Counted from the stretch's first letter, positions 8,493 through 17,096 are shown. The stretch: DNA of 64,000 bases from CAZQRP01 sp964596125 (GCA_964596125.1 CAZQRP010000011.1:41406-105405), one strand, 5' to 3'. The notes: generated by a model from the letters alone, not told the origin. Numbers and translations: made by a program.

Positions 8493-9191
8493 ATGGCCAA
8501 TAAAAGGATACTGGTAGTTGATGATGATGCTAAAACCGTCGAGTTGGTAAAGCTCTACCTCAAACGGGATGGTTACAAGGTAATAACTGCCAACGACGGG
8601 AATGAAGCACTGCGCCTCGCCCGTGAAAATCACCCTGACCTGATAGTCCTGGACCTCATGCTGCCCGGCATGGATGGCCTGCAGGTTTGCCGAATCCTCA
8701 GAAAGGAGTCCGACGTACCGATTATCATGCTTACCGCGATAACAACTGAGGACGACCGCCTTACTGGACTGGAAATAGGAGCGGATGATTATGTAACCAA
8801 ACCATTCAGCCCCAGGGAATTAGCAGCAAGGGTCCGTGCCGTGCTCAGGCGCATACCTGAGGAAATGCTTATGCGCGGTCCAAAAGAGATTCAATGTGGT
8901 AGTCTCAGCATTAACTTCCTGAAGCATGAGGCATATCTTGATGGCAGCCTGCTGAATTTAACCATGATTGAATTCAAGCTGCTGGGGATACTGGTAAGAG
9001 AGCCGGGCAGGGTTTTCAGCCGGGGACAGCTCATTGAAAAAGCAGTCGGCTATGATTTCGAGGGTTTCGACCGTACCATAGACGTTCACATCCATAACTT
9101 ACGTCGGAAATTAGAGCAACGACCCGGCCACAGACGGCTCATAAAGACCATTTATGGTGCTGGTTATAAATTAGTTGCAGGTAATGAATGA
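8493..9191 (+). CDS. OmpR/PhoB-family response regulator
   Basis: DNA-binding response regulator of 232 residues. The receiver domain (1-120) has acidic residues DDD at 10-12, phosphoacceptor D54 in VLDLMLPG, a switch threonine in MLTA and a lysine in VTKPFSP. A PhoB-type winged helix follows, with GYDFEGFDRTIDVHIHNLRRKLE as recognition region and a final IKTIYGAGYKL. The ATG at 8493 has a weak GAGGA upstream. The stop overlaps the kinase start by ATGA, giving a coupled two-component pair. The signal is unknown. Confidence 0.94.
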   Translation: MANKRILVVDDDAKTVELVKLYLKRDGYKVITANDGNEALRLARENHPDLIVLDLMLPGMDGLQVCRILRKESDVPIIMLTAITTEDDRLTGLEIGADDYVTKPFSPRELAARVRAVLRRIPEEMLMRGPKEIQCGSLSINFLKHEAYLDGSLLNLTMIEFKLLGILVREPGRVFSRGQLIEKAVGYDFEGFDRTIDVHIHNLRRKLEQRPGHRRLIKTIYGAGYKLVAGNE

Positions 9192-10546
9192 CTAGTAGTT
9201 TGCAGTTTCGCCTTTTGATAGCTTTCACACTGGTGATACTGGTGGCTACTGGAACAGTATCTCTTTTTGTAAGCCAAAATTTAAAAAGCAAAATCCAGCA
9301 GTATGATGAACATATTAACAGGATCCGTGCTCTCAGGATAGAAAGAGCGTTGTTCTATTATTACAGCCAGCGTGGAAGCTGGAAGGGCATTCAACCACTG
9401 GTAGAACAAATGGAGATTTCACATGATCGGCGCATTGTGCTGACCGACAACAGCGGGCTGGTAGTTGCTGACTCCAAGGGGGAGCTTATCGACCAGTTAT
9501 ATAATCCGGTCATACCCGGGAGGCTCCTGATACAGCGGAAGAGCAATACTGTACTGGGAAGGCTCTATATCAGCCCAAATGAGTCCGATCCCACTTCTAC
9601 AGGAAGTCTTACTAAATCAATAAACCGCTTTCTCCTTATGGGAGGCTTGCTGGCAATTATTGTGGCCACTATAGTCACTATTGTCCTGTCACGCCGAATT
9701 TCAAAACCAATTCAAGCTCTCACCCTGGCTGCCAAGCGACTTGGACAGGGTGACTTTTCTCAACGTGTCCAATTCCGGGACAAGGGAGAAATGGGAGAAT
9801 TAGCGCAGACTTTTAATTCAATGGCTGATAGCCTGGAGCGTGCAGAGCTCCTGCGAAAGAACATGGTTACTGATGTCGCCCACGAACTGAGGACACCGGT
9901 TTCTAATATCCGTGGTCAACTCGAAGCAATCGGCGACAAGTTAATAAAGCCGGATATACGCACATTAAGCTCGATCTATGAGGAAGTTATCCTGTTGTCA
10001 CGGTTGATCGATGATCTTCAGGAGCTGACCCTTGCCGAGGCCGGCAAATTAAAGCTTGTCCATCAAGCCACAGATATTAAACAGATCATCAATAAAACAA
10101 TGGCCGCCATTCGTCCCACAACTGCTACTAACGGGATATCCCTGACTACAGACCTACCAGACAATCTTCCTCTCTGTTATATCGATCCGCAGCGTATTGG
10201 CGAGGTACTGCATAATCTTCTTGATAACGCGGTAGCTCACACACCCAGAGATGGAACCATAACGGTGGCTGCCAGAGAGGTGGATAAACTGGTGGAAGTG
10301 AGCGTTACTGACACTGGTGAAGGCATTCCCACCAACGATCTGCCGAACATATTCGAGCGCTTCTACCGGGTGGACAAGTCTAGAAACAGGGCAACTGGAG
10401 GCACTGGTCTAGGCCTCACCATTGCCAGGCGTCTGGTTGAGGCACACGGTGGTACTATTGACGTAAGCAGTGAACCGGCAAAGGGCAGCCGCTTTTCCTT
10501 CACCATTCCGGTGTCACAGAAACGTGCTGCTCTTAACCACGACTGA
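9188..10546 (+). CDS. Sensor histidine kinase (HAMP, HisKA, HATPase)
   Basis: Membrane histidine kinase of 452 residues, partner of the preceding regulator. TM1 spans about residues 8-28 and TM2 about 150-168, with a roughly 120-residue extracytoplasmic sensor domain between them. HAMP follows (SRRISKPIQALTLAAKRL), then HisKA with phosphorylated H232 in DVAHELRTP. The ATPase has an N box (NLLDNAVAHTP), G1 (DTGEGIP), an F box (IFERFYRVDKSR) and G2 (GTGLGLTIA). The sensed ligand cannot be inferred. Confidence 0.94.
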   Translation: MTSSLQFRLLIAFTLVILVATGTVSLFVSQNLKSKIQQYDEHINRIRALRIERALFYYYSQRGSWKGIQPLVEQMEISHDRRIVLTDNSGLVVADSKGELIDQLYNPVIPGRLLIQRKSNTVLGRLYISPNESDPTSTGSLTKSINRFLLMGGLLAIIVATIVTIVLSRRISKPIQALTLAAKRLGQGDFSQRVQFRDKGEMGELAQTFNSMADSLERAELLRKNMVTDVAHELRTPVSNIRGQLEAIGDKLIKPDIRTLSSIYEEVILLSRLIDDLQELTLAEAGKLKLVHQATDIKQIINKTMAAIRPTTATNGISLTTDLPDNLPLCYIDPQRIGEVLHNLLDNAVAHTPRDGTITVAAREVDKLVEVSVTDTGEGIPTNDLPNIFERFYRVDKSRNRATGGTGLGLTIARRLVEAHGGTIDVSSEPAKGSRFSFTIPVSQKRAALNHD

Positions 10547-10643
10547 TTGACCAGTCTGTAAATCACACTGACATCCGTCCACTGCCGGTCTTCTGTATCA
10601 GGTATTCTAATGCTTACAGACTCTTTATACTATATACAGACCG

Positions 10644-10934
10644 TTACCTTTTAAGGAAATCCAGGCAGTACTTCTGGGTATTCCCTATCCAGTCGTCTTC
10701 CGGGATGATGTTATTGGCTACGATAGTACCTATTTTGGTGATCCCATGGTTATAAGGAATACTGTTTGCTGAAGAAATTCTTCTGGCCTTAGAAGAAAAG
10801 TTAATATCAATAAAACCTTGGTCGTTGAGATTGATTGAGAAAAGAACCATGAGTAAGATTATTGTCGCTATGATCAAGGTCAGTATCTCCAGCAAAATCA
10901 ACTTCTTCATTATTTGATTATGCTTATATTTCAT
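10644..10934 (-). CDS. Small membrane-anchored protein, unknown
   Basis: 96-codon frame with a lysine start followed by a long hydrophobic helix (LILLEILTLIIATIILLMVLF) and a polar tail with one cysteine near the end. It looks like an N-terminally anchored extracytoplasmic protein. ATG at 10910 (MKKLILLE) is an equally good start; neither has a clear Shine-Dalgarno. The surrounding gene-poor 10547-11221 stretch holds nothing else I can support. The amino-acid pattern favours a real gene but no family is recognised. Confidence 0.42.
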   Translation of the reverse strand: MKYKHNQIMKKLILLEILTLIIATIILLMVLFSINLNDQGFIDINFSSKARRISSANSIPYNHGITKIGTIVANNIIPEDDWIGNTQKYCLDFLKR

Positions 10935-11221
10935 TAATGATTAAACAAGCCTGCTCTCACGTCACACACTACGACTGCTTTTCATTTATAACGATATATC
11001 TCTCTAAAGGTTTAGTTCTATGCACTATCGTGCCGGATTTTTATTTTTAAATGGACAGCTAAGTTAATCGATATAATCACAACTATTAAGGGGTAGCCTG
11101 ATTTTCTTCAAAAGAAGCGACTGTTGTATACTGGCTATAAAAGCTCTATTGCAAACTAGTGATATAATAGAAATGACAATTTTGCAAAAATATTTCAAAC
11201 TCCATACAAGGTAGAAGAATT

Positions 11222-11752
11222 ATGAAAAAAGCAGGAAAAGCAATAGTAAAACAGATGCCACCCGTTAAAATCTATCTGGACGATTTACAAGAGTTGTATA
11301 ACATCCTCAAGAATACGTGTGAAAAGGTAACGATTAATACGGATATAGGTGTAATCAGCGATTTTGAACAGTTGAAATATCTTAATAATAAAAAAATACA
11401 CAATTTGAGTTTAGACTGTTGTAATCCATATATATCGCTAGATCTAAAAAAAGATGGTGCTCGCTTATACATCGCGGAAGGCTTGAAGTTTAACAAGGGC
11501 ATTTTGGCTGAAATAGAGAGAACATTAGGGAGGTGCTACAGGAATCTTGCCCGTGTCTTTGCAAATTATGCTTTATTAATCATTTCATGTATCGTACTAA
11601 TTACGATGTCCTTCCTGGCTTTAAAATTTACAGAAGGCGCTATACGAGTGGGCCTCATTAGTCTTTTTACTGTTTTATATGCCTGTTTATGTGTCTTCAA
11701 CTATAAAATAGAGAAGGTATATTCCACCATTATACTTTCTGATAGACAATAG
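11222..11752 (+). CDS. Hypothetical protein with two C-terminal membrane helices
   Basis: 176 residues, unrecognised. The N-terminal 110 residues are soluble and lysine-rich (KIYLDDLQELYNILKN), followed by two hydrophobic helices (about 115-135 and 141-158) and a short tail. ATG at 11222 has a modest AAGGTAGAAG upstream, and a TATAAT lies at 11163. The gene is more AT-rich than its neighbours and isolated, which fits a lineage-specific or acquired gene. An inverted repeat GATGAAAA/TTTTCATC (11752-11771) immediately follows the stop and may be a weak terminator. Confidence 0.65.
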   Translation: MKKAGKAIVKQMPPVKIYLDDLQELYNILKNTCEKVTINTDIGVISDFEQLKYLNNKKIHNLSLDCCNPYISLDLKKDGARLYIAEGLKFNKGILAEIERTLGRCYRNLARVFANYALLIISCIVLITMSFLALKFTEGAIRVGLISLFTVLYACLCVFNYKIEKVYSTIILSDRQ

Positions 11753-11999
11753 ATGAAAACCGTTTTTCATCGGAAATAAAGATTCTATAAATCCGCTTAC
11801 TCCTTAATACTATACTTCTAAGCTGTCAAACAGCACAAAAAAGTCCGGCATACGGTTACCAACGAAGAAGACAGCATGATCAATATGGCTATATAGCTAC
11901 TACAGCTTTTGCCTGTTTAAAACTTCTAGAGATTATAATCTTCTTTACAGGCTTAATAGCTGTTGAATTGCCCTAATCAGTGACTTCAGGACCTACACT

Positions 12000-13271
12000 T
12001 TATCTATCACTTGAGATATTTTCTTTTTTCGTGATGTTATCCGTCGAGTACTTACTATGGGGAAAATTTCTAGAATCCCTTACATTCTCAGGTTTAGCAG
12101 ACGTTGGCTTGGTAGTGTCTTCAGATTTAGCTCCCTGTTGTGCCTGTTTGTACCTTCTCTCTGACAACTCAATGGCATGCCTGAGAGCGGGTTTAACCTG
12201 CTCTGGTGCACCACCCAAGGCACGCTCGAACGCAGCCAGATTCCTAGAGATACTCATCTTGAACGACTTTTTCAGCCTTTTAGACTCCGTGACTTCTTCC
12301 TGCTCTGAGTCAGGGACTATCTCTTCAGATTTCCTTATCTTAGTTGCAGGCCCTGATTCGGGCACCTGCTTTGGCTCAACTGCTGGCACATCCTCAGGTG
12401 ACGGTTCAGGCTCAGGTGCCGGCTTGCGCTCCGGTGCGAGCACAGGCTCAGACACTGGCTCAGGTGCAGGCTCTGGCTCCACTGCCGGTCCAGGCTCAGA
12501 TACTGGCTCAGGTGCAGGCTCTGGCTCTGGCGCCAGCACAGGCTCAGACACTGGCTCAGGTGCAGGCTCTGGCTCCGCTGCCGGTCCAGGCTCAGACACT
12601 GGCTCAGGTGCAGGCTCTGGCTCCGGTGTTGGCACAAGCTCAGGCGTTGTAGGCATTTCAGGAATAGAAAAGAACTGCCCGGCTTCGGCCTCCTCCACTC
12701 TCTTGATGGCAAGATCAGCCTCTTCCAGGTGGTTAGCTAATTTTTCCGTTACTGTAACAATCTGTTCGGTCTTTCCCAGAGCAGCCATCGCCACTATTTC
12801 CTGCGACCTGTTTTCAGCAAGATAGACATTGAATTTGGCTTTTGACACATCAGAAAAAGTAAACGTTAATCTTACCTGCTCAGCAGCCAACTTTACTGGA
12901 TACAAAGGTTGGTCGGGCAAAGCATCCGAAGATGCAGCTACAGTGCCAGCACTGCTGAATAATAAAACAAGAAACGCAGTTAATGCAGGCACCCAGGCCC
13001 TCTGTAAGGTAAAAAAACCGACCTTTGCCGGCTGCTGTTGAACATATCTGGCATATTGTTGTGCTCCCTCAATCCTGGCCCGGGCAATGGCTTTAAATAC
13101 ACGCCGAGGTCTGAGCGATGAAGCTCTTCTGCTAACATCAAAGGCAGTCCTTAGTAGAGGCTCGAGTTCAGCCGCCCTCCCAGGATATCTTTTCAAACAG
13201 TCTTGAATGCTTTCACCCAGAATTATCCGTTCAACGCACTCATTGAAAATTTTATCTAACTTTTTAACCAT
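12000..13271 (-). CDS. DUF5667-type membrane protein, likely anti-sigma partner
   Basis: 423 residues. Residues 1-90 form a short cytoplasmic region (FNECVERIILGESIQDCLKRYPGRAAELEPLLR) like those in Chloroflexota proteins encoded beside ECF sigma factors. One membrane helix spans about 92-114. The DUF5667-like outer region has SSDALPDQPLYPVKLAAEQ. Residues about 203-300 are a Pro/Glu repeat (EPEPAPEPVSEP) built from 16-residue units, followed by a basic helical tail. It starts 1 bp after the sigma gene, so the two form an operon, and I infer it restrains the sigma factor at the membrane. The repeat may span or bind the cell surface. Confidence 0.82.
   Translation of the reverse strand: MVKKLDKIFNECVERIILGESIQDCLKRYPGRAAELEPLLRTAFDVSRRASSLRPRRVFKAIARARIEGAQQYARYVQQQPAKVGFFTLQRAWVPALTAFLVLLFSSAGTVAASSDALPDQPLYPVKLAAEQVRLTFTFSDVSKAKFNVYLAENRSQEIVAMAALGKTEQIVTVTEKLANHLEEADLAIKRVEEAEAGQFFSIPEMPTTPELVPTPEPEPAPEPVSEPGPAAEPEPAPEPVSEPVLAPEPEPAPEPVSEPGPAVEPEPAPEPVSEPVLAPERKPAPEPEPSPEDVPAVEPKQVPESGPATKIRKSEEIVPDSEQEEVTESKRLKKSFKMSISRNLAAFERALGGAPEQVKPALRHAIELSERRYKQAQQGAKSEDTTKPTSAKPENVRDSRNFPHSKYSTDNITKKENISSDR
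12444..12635. repeat. Four tandem 48-bp coding repeats
   Basis: A 37-base core beginning AGGCTCAGACACTGGCTCAG recurs at 12444, 12492, 12540 and 12588, exactly 48 bp apart. The remaining 11 bases alternate between two versions, so the higher-order unit is 96 bp (32 residues). It encodes the EPEPAPEPVSEP segment of the minus-strand DUF5667 protein. In-frame period and near-identity suggest recent expansion and length polymorphism. Confidence 0.93.
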
Positions 13272-13272
13272 A

Positions 13273-13809
13273 TCACTTTTCGTAAAGGATCTTTTTCAAT
13301 GATACCATACCATTAAACTGCAAGGCCTTAACTGTACCCTCTCTTTTACCCAGGATTTTCGCAGCTTCGGCAATGGACAGCCCGGCAATAAAACGAAGGG
13401 AAATCACTTCCCCTTGAGCTGGAGGTAAATGTTTCAACGCTTCAGTTAGCTCTTCGATATCGGATTTCTGTTCAGTCATAGTCACCGGATCCGCATTACC
13501 AACAGCCGAAGACGCCTCATTCAGAGATGTTGTTTTATTTTTTATATCCTTTCTAATATGATCTATCACTTGATTATGAGCAATACGAAACAGCCATGAA
13601 GCAAATGGTGCTTTCCCACTTTTATAAGACGAGATCCCCCTTAACGCTTTGATAAACACCTCTTGGGTTAGGTCCTCTGCCTCAGGCTGATTTTTAACTC
13701 TGAAATATATATAGCGATATATTTTATCGAAGTACCCATCATAAAGCTGTGTAAAAGCTGCTTGATTGCCATCTATCGCCTGCTGAACTAATATGTCTTC
13801 GCTTAACAC
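13273..13809 (-). CDS. ECF sigma factor (sigma-70 family, RpoE-like)
   Basis: 178-residue extracytoplasmic-function sigma factor. Region 2 is at about residues 20-90 (LYDGYFDKIYRYIYFRV, AEDLTQEVFIKAL, WLFRIAHNQVIDHIRK). Region 4 is near the C-terminus (LPPAQGEVISLRFIAGLSIAEAAKIL then REGTVKAL). The start is GTG at 13809, with AGAGG upstream inside a hairpin. The DUF5667 gene follows, 1 bp downstream. Target promoters are unknown; korDABC is transcribed divergently from the same intergenic region. Confidence 0.93.
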   Translation of the reverse strand: MLSEDILVQQAIDGNQAAFTQLYDGYFDKIYRYIYFRVKNQPEAEDLTQEVFIKALRGISSYKSGKAPFASWLFRIAHNQVIDHIRKDIKNKTTSLNEASSAVGNADPVTMTEQKSDIEELTEALKHLPPAQGEVISLRFIAGLSIAEAAKILGKREGTVKALQFNGMVSLKKILYEK

Positions 13810-13832
13810 CAGATAGACCTCTAATTATCTGG
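13809..13832 (-). promoter_or_regulatory. Hairpin covering sigma-factor RBS and start
   Basis: On the minus strand CCAGATA and TATCTGG form a 7-bp stem around a 10-nt loop that contains the Shine-Dalgarno AGAGG. The last stem base is the first G of the GTG start. A TATAAT at 13838-13843 (minus strand) would start transcription just upstream. This could mask translation of the sigma gene or act as a DNA operator. Confidence 0.45.
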
Positions 13833-13938
13833 CGTCTATTATATAAGAACGAAGCATATGGGGAAAATGTTTATATTGAGCCGATACTATAGCAATATTG
13901 CAGGGCGGAGTTACTTCATGAGTCGTGAAAACCGCTCA

Positions 13939-13966
13939 TTGCAGATTTTATTGACCTCAATATAAT
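13939..13966 (+). promoter_or_regulatory. Candidate promoter of korDABC
   Basis: TTGCAG (13939-13944) and a perfect TATAAT (13961-13966) are separated by 16 bp, placing the transcript start near 13973, about 20 nt before the korD ATG. The region is AT-rich and other -10-like hexamers exist, so the exact promoter is uncertain. Confidence 0.45.
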
Positions 13967-13991
13967 TATTATAGTATTGTTAACATTAATT

Positions 13992-14213
13992 ATGGGACAA
14001 GAGGTAAAAAACCGGGTTGAAATTTACGAGGGCTGGTGTAAAAAATGCGGCATCTGTATCGCTTTTTGCCCGCGAGGTACTCTGGAAAGAGGGAAGGACG
14101 GTTATCCGGTTGTGAAGAATCCCGAGGAATGTACCGAATGCGGTCTGTGCGAGATAAGATGTCCCGACTTTGCCATAGTGGTAAACAAGGATGAGCAAGA
14201 ACCCAAAGAATGA
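13992..14213 (+). CDS. korD: 2-oxoacid:ferredoxin oxidoreductase, ferredoxin-like delta subunit
   Basis: Small iron-sulfur subunit (73 residues from ATG 13992) with two CxxCxxCxxxC clusters (CKKCGICIAFC and CTECGLCEIRC), each binding one 4Fe-4S centre. It passes electrons from the TPP enzyme to ferredoxin. First gene of a tight korD-A-B-C operon; its 3' end overlaps korA by 23 bases. A TTG at 13977 would add five residues but matches nothing typical. No clear Shine-Dalgarno precedes the ATG. Confidence 0.92.
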   Translation: MGQEVKNRVEIYEGWCKKCGICIAFCPRGTLERGKDGYPVVKNPEECTECGLCEIRCPDFAIVVNKDEQEPKE

Positions 14214-15339
14214 GTATATCCTACTCCAGGGAAATGAGTCCTGCGTTAGAGGTGCAATCGTTGCTGGCTGTCGCTTCTTCGCCGGATATCCAATTACCCC
14301 GGCAACTGATATTATGGAGTTAATGTCTGCGAGTCTTCCTGAAATAGGTGGGAACTTCATCCAGATGGAAGACGAGATTGCCAGCCTCGGAGCGGTGATA
14401 GGAGCTTCACTCGCCGGAATTAAGAGCATGACTGCCACCAGTGGTCCCGGTTTTTCACTGATGCAGGAGCACATCGGCTATGCCTGTATGGCAGAAGTGC
14501 CCTGTGTCATAGTGGATGTGATGCGTTGCGGTCCCAGTACCGGAATACCCACTCTGCCATCTCAGGGTGATATAATGCAGGCCAGATGGGGAACACATGG
14601 AGACCATCCCATAATCGTGCTAGCCCCCTCTTCGGTATATGAGTTCTTCGATCTCACCATTAAAGCTTTTAACCTTTCTGAAAGGTATCGCACCCCGGTG
14701 ATATTGCTGGTGGATGAGATAATCGCCCACATGAGAGAGAGTGTTGCCCTTCCACCTGAGGAGGAAATTATTCTTGAGGATAGGCCAAGACCCACCGTAC
14801 CCCCCGAATGGTTTGTCCCGTATGGAGACCCTGGAACAGGCGTTCCTCAAATGTCACCGTTCGGCGAAGGATATCGCTACCATGTTACTGGTCTGGCTCA
14901 CGATGTCCACGGTTTTCCCACCAGCAAAAGCGATGAGGTAACAGACCTCATGAACCGTCTCTTCAGCAAGATTTCCAAGGATTTCCACCTTTTGCAATGG
15001 TACAATTCATTTTATGCTGAGGATGCCGTGGTCACCGTGATCGCTTATGGGTCAGTAGCCAGGTCTGCCATGCATGCAGTGCGAGAAGGAAGAGACCGGG
15101 GGCTAAAGGTAGGACTCCTGATATTAAAAGTGCTTTGGCCTTTTATGCGCCGAACAGTAATACGGTTTCTGGACACTTCGACAAAAGTGCTGGTTCCCGA
15201 GCTGAATATGGGACAGCTCTCTCGAGAGGTAAAGAGGGTAAATCAAAGTAACTGTTTAGTGACAACACTTAACAAGGTGGATGGGACCCTGATAACTCCC
15301 GGGGAAATACTGGAGAAATTAGAGGATATCTACCCTTGA
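14191..15339 (+). CDS. korA: 2-oxoglutarate:ferredoxin oxidoreductase alpha subunit
   Basis: 382-residue alpha subunit of a CoA-dependent 2-oxoacid:ferredoxin oxidoreductase, probably making succinyl-CoA from 2-oxoglutarate or running in reverse under anaerobic conditions. It has AGCRFFAGYPITPATDIME at the start, the EDEIASLGAVIGASLAG motif, TATSGPGFSLMQE, and the KorA-type middle GYRYHVTGLAHD. Substrate choice (2-oxoglutarate versus branched-chain oxoacid) rests on overall resemblance to KorA. Its stop overlaps the korB start by four bases. Confidence 0.9.
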   Translation: MSKNPKNEYILLQGNESCVRGAIVAGCRFFAGYPITPATDIMELMSASLPEIGGNFIQMEDEIASLGAVIGASLAGIKSMTATSGPGFSLMQEHIGYACMAEVPCVIVDVMRCGPSTGIPTLPSQGDIMQARWGTHGDHPIIVLAPSSVYEFFDLTIKAFNLSERYRTPVILLVDEIIAHMRESVALPPEEEIILEDRPRPTVPPEWFVPYGDPGTGVPQMSPFGEGYRYHVTGLAHDVHGFPTSKSDEVTDLMNRLFSKISKDFHLLQWYNSFYAEDAVVTVIAYGSVARSAMHAVREGRDRGLKVGLLILKVLWPFMRRTVIRFLDTSTKVLVPELNMGQLSREVKRVNQSNCLVTTLNKVDGTLITPGEILEKLEDIYP

Positions 15340-16175
15340 AAGAAACACCACATCTAATCCATAAATATTTACGCACAACTAAGAGGTTTCCTCACATCTG
15401 GTGCTCAGGGTGTGGTATAGGTATTTTACTCGGCACACTTATTAGAGCTATTGATCACAGCGGATACAGCAAAGATGACATCGCCCTTATCTCCGGTATC
15501 GGTTGTTCCGGGCGACTCAGTACGTTTGTGGACTTCAATACCATGCATACTACCCATGGTAGAGCATTGACATTTGCCACCGGGATAAAGCTAGCCAAAC
15601 CTGAACTTAAAGTAATAGTGGTGATGGGAGATGGTGATGCCATCGCTATAGGGGGCAATCACTTAATACACGCTGCAAGAAGAAACATAGATATTACAGC
15701 TATAATCATCAACAATCAAACATATGGTATGACAGGCGGGCAAACATCTCCCACTACACCTTCCGAAGTGGCAACCAGTTCCAGCCCATACGGTAATCTA
15801 GAGCCCCCCTTCGATATTTGCCAGCTTGCCCAGGCAGCAGGTGCAGTTTTTGTTGGAAGGTCTACGGTATATCATACAACTCTCCTCGAGGAGGTGATCA
15901 AAAAAGCATTTCACAAGGATGGCTTTTCAATAGTAGAAGTAATGTCACAATGTGTAACCTACACCGGTAAACAGATGGGTGCTGATTCGGTTGTAGAGAT
16001 GATGAAATGGCAGAAGGACAACGCAGTCCAGGTCGATAGAGCTGCGGACCTTGATGAGGAAGCACTCGCGCGAAAGATAGTCATCGGTGTGCTGGTCGAT
16101 AGAGAAGCTCCGACATACCATAAAAAATATGAAGCACTAAGAAAAAATATTATGAACAAAAGCTATGAGGTATGA
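15336..16175 (+). CDS. korB: 2-oxoglutarate:ferredoxin oxidoreductase beta subunit
   Basis: 279-residue TPP-binding subunit. HIWCSGCGIG and ISGIGCSGRL carry the conserved cysteines. The TPP/Mg motif runs from GDGDAIAIGGNHLIHAARRN to INNQTYGMTGGQ. The start is TTG at 15336, overlapping the korA stop (TTGA). Its 3' end overlaps korC by 11 bases, so all four subunits are translationally coupled. Confidence 0.92.
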   Translation: MKETPHLIHKYLRTTKRFPHIWCSGCGIGILLGTLIRAIDHSGYSKDDIALISGIGCSGRLSTFVDFNTMHTTHGRALTFATGIKLAKPELKVIVVMGDGDAIAIGGNHLIHAARRNIDITAIIINNQTYGMTGGQTSPTTPSEVATSSSPYGNLEPPFDICQLAQAAGAVFVGRSTVYHTTLLEEVIKKAFHKDGFSIVEVMSQCVTYTGKQMGADSVVEMMKWQKDNAVQVDRAADLDEEALARKIVIGVLVDREAPTYHKKYEALRKNIMNKSYEV

Positions 16176-16737
16176 GATAAGGATCGCGGGCACTGGAGGT
16201 CAAGGTGTTATTTTAGCTGGTCTTATTCTGGCTGAGTCAGGAGTGATTCAGAGACATTATGTTGTCCAGAGCCAGAAATATAGTGCGGAAGTCAGAGGAG
16301 GAACCTCTATTTCAGATATAATTTTCAGCGATACAGAGATAGATTATCCAAAGACAGTCGGGCTTGATATATTGCTTGCCTTAAACCAGAAGTCCTGTGA
16401 TGAAAACCTGCCCGACATAAAGCCTGAAGGTCTGGTGATAATAGACGAAGACCTGATAGAGAAGGTTTTCTGGGAGAACGTGGTGAGAGTACCTATTTCC
16501 CAAAGGGCGCAGAGCAAATTCGGAACCCAGAAAGTGGCCAATATACTGGCGTTAGGAGCTTTAGTACCATTTTGCCAATGGGTATCCTCTCGCTCAATCA
16601 TTAACGCCATAAGGAGAAGGATGCCACCGAAGACCGTGTCGTTAAATCTACAAGCATTCCATGAAGGCCTTAAGCTCGGCCGCCACCTTGAGAAAAACTG
16701 GGCACCTGAAGATATAGAGAGTGCTACGGAGTTATAA
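16165..16737 (+). CDS. korC: 2-oxoglutarate:ferredoxin oxidoreductase gamma subunit
   Basis: 190-residue gamma subunit, recognised by RIAGTGGQGVILAGLILAE at the N-terminus and QSQKYSAEVRGGTS. It helps bind CoA in the four-subunit enzyme. ATG at 16165 lies inside the end of korB. The operon ends here; no strong terminator is visible before the ribosomal promoter. Confidence 0.92.
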   Translation: MRYEIRIAGTGGQGVILAGLILAESGVIQRHYVVQSQKYSAEVRGGTSISDIIFSDTEIDYPKTVGLDILLALNQKSCDENLPDIKPEGLVIIDEDLIEKVFWENVVRVPISQRAQSKFGTQKVANILALGALVPFCQWVSSRSIINAIRRRMPPKTVSLNLQAFHEGLKLGRHLEKNWAPEDIESATEL

Positions 16738-16893
16738 CCATGACCTTTGCCATCACGTATCTATCACCTATAATTGATGCTCAACATGAATAAGCGAATA
16801 CACCTGATTCTTTCGAATTGTCAGACGTAAAAGTGAAAATCGAATATGATTAATAACGGACAGTAATGGGAACTAACGCAAGGCTCATGACTA
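16738..16893. other. Gap between korC and ribosomal promoter
   Basis: No convincing reading frame or RNA gene is seen. With the promoter and leader that follow, it makes up the 359-bp gene-free stretch before rpsL. Confidence 0.6.
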
Positions 16894-16923
16894 TTGACAT
16901 TTAATTACACGGTATGGTATATT
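16894..16923 (+). promoter_or_regulatory. Sigma-70 promoter of the ribosomal superoperon
   Basis: A perfect TTGACA (16894-16899) and TATATT (16918-16923) with an 18-bp spacer, about 175 bp upstream of rpsL. It is the best promoter in the 359-bp gap and the obvious entry for the plus-strand block that follows. Confidence 0.75.
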
Positions 16924-16940
16924 AATTCTTTGTGTCTGCT

Positions 16941-17038
16941 AGCCACTAAATAGGTTGTTAAACCTGAAAAAGCCGGCTGGTTGAACCGGGCGCTATTCTG
17001 ACATGGTAGCAGCTCGGTAGACAACTAGGTGGCTTTTT
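16941..17038 (+). promoter_or_regulatory. Structured 5' leader of the rpsL operon, possible attenuator
   Basis: Competing pairings are visible. AGCCAC (16941-16946) can pair with GTGGCT (17029-17034), extended by GTTGT (16954-16958) with ACAAC (17021-17025). Alternatively AAAAAGCC (16967-16974) pairs with GGCTTTTT (17031-17038), which ends in T like a terminator. A small hairpin AGGTT-GTTA-AACCT (16952-16965) sits inside. Shared use of 17029-17038 is what an attenuator looks like. I know no Rfam family that fits. Confidence 0.5.
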
Positions 17039-17096
17039 GGTTATTAGATGAAAATATTATTTTTTTAATAAAAAAAGGGAAAGGGACTAGCAAAGG

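Noticed and set aside
12444..12635. Direct repeats that could be taken for a CRISPR array
   Set aside because: Repeats are contiguous with no spacers, in frame with a protein, and no cas genes are present.
11980..12825. Long plus-strand frames (281 and 102 codons) over the repeat region
   Set aside because: They are antisense to the Pro/Glu repeat; the low-complexity codons keep both strands open. No Shine-Dalgarno or family features.
16970..17035. tRNA-like segment (GGTAGCAGCTCGGTAGA, GGTTGAACC)
   Set aside because: No acceptor stem with anticodon arm can be drawn on either strand; it fits better as a leader structure.
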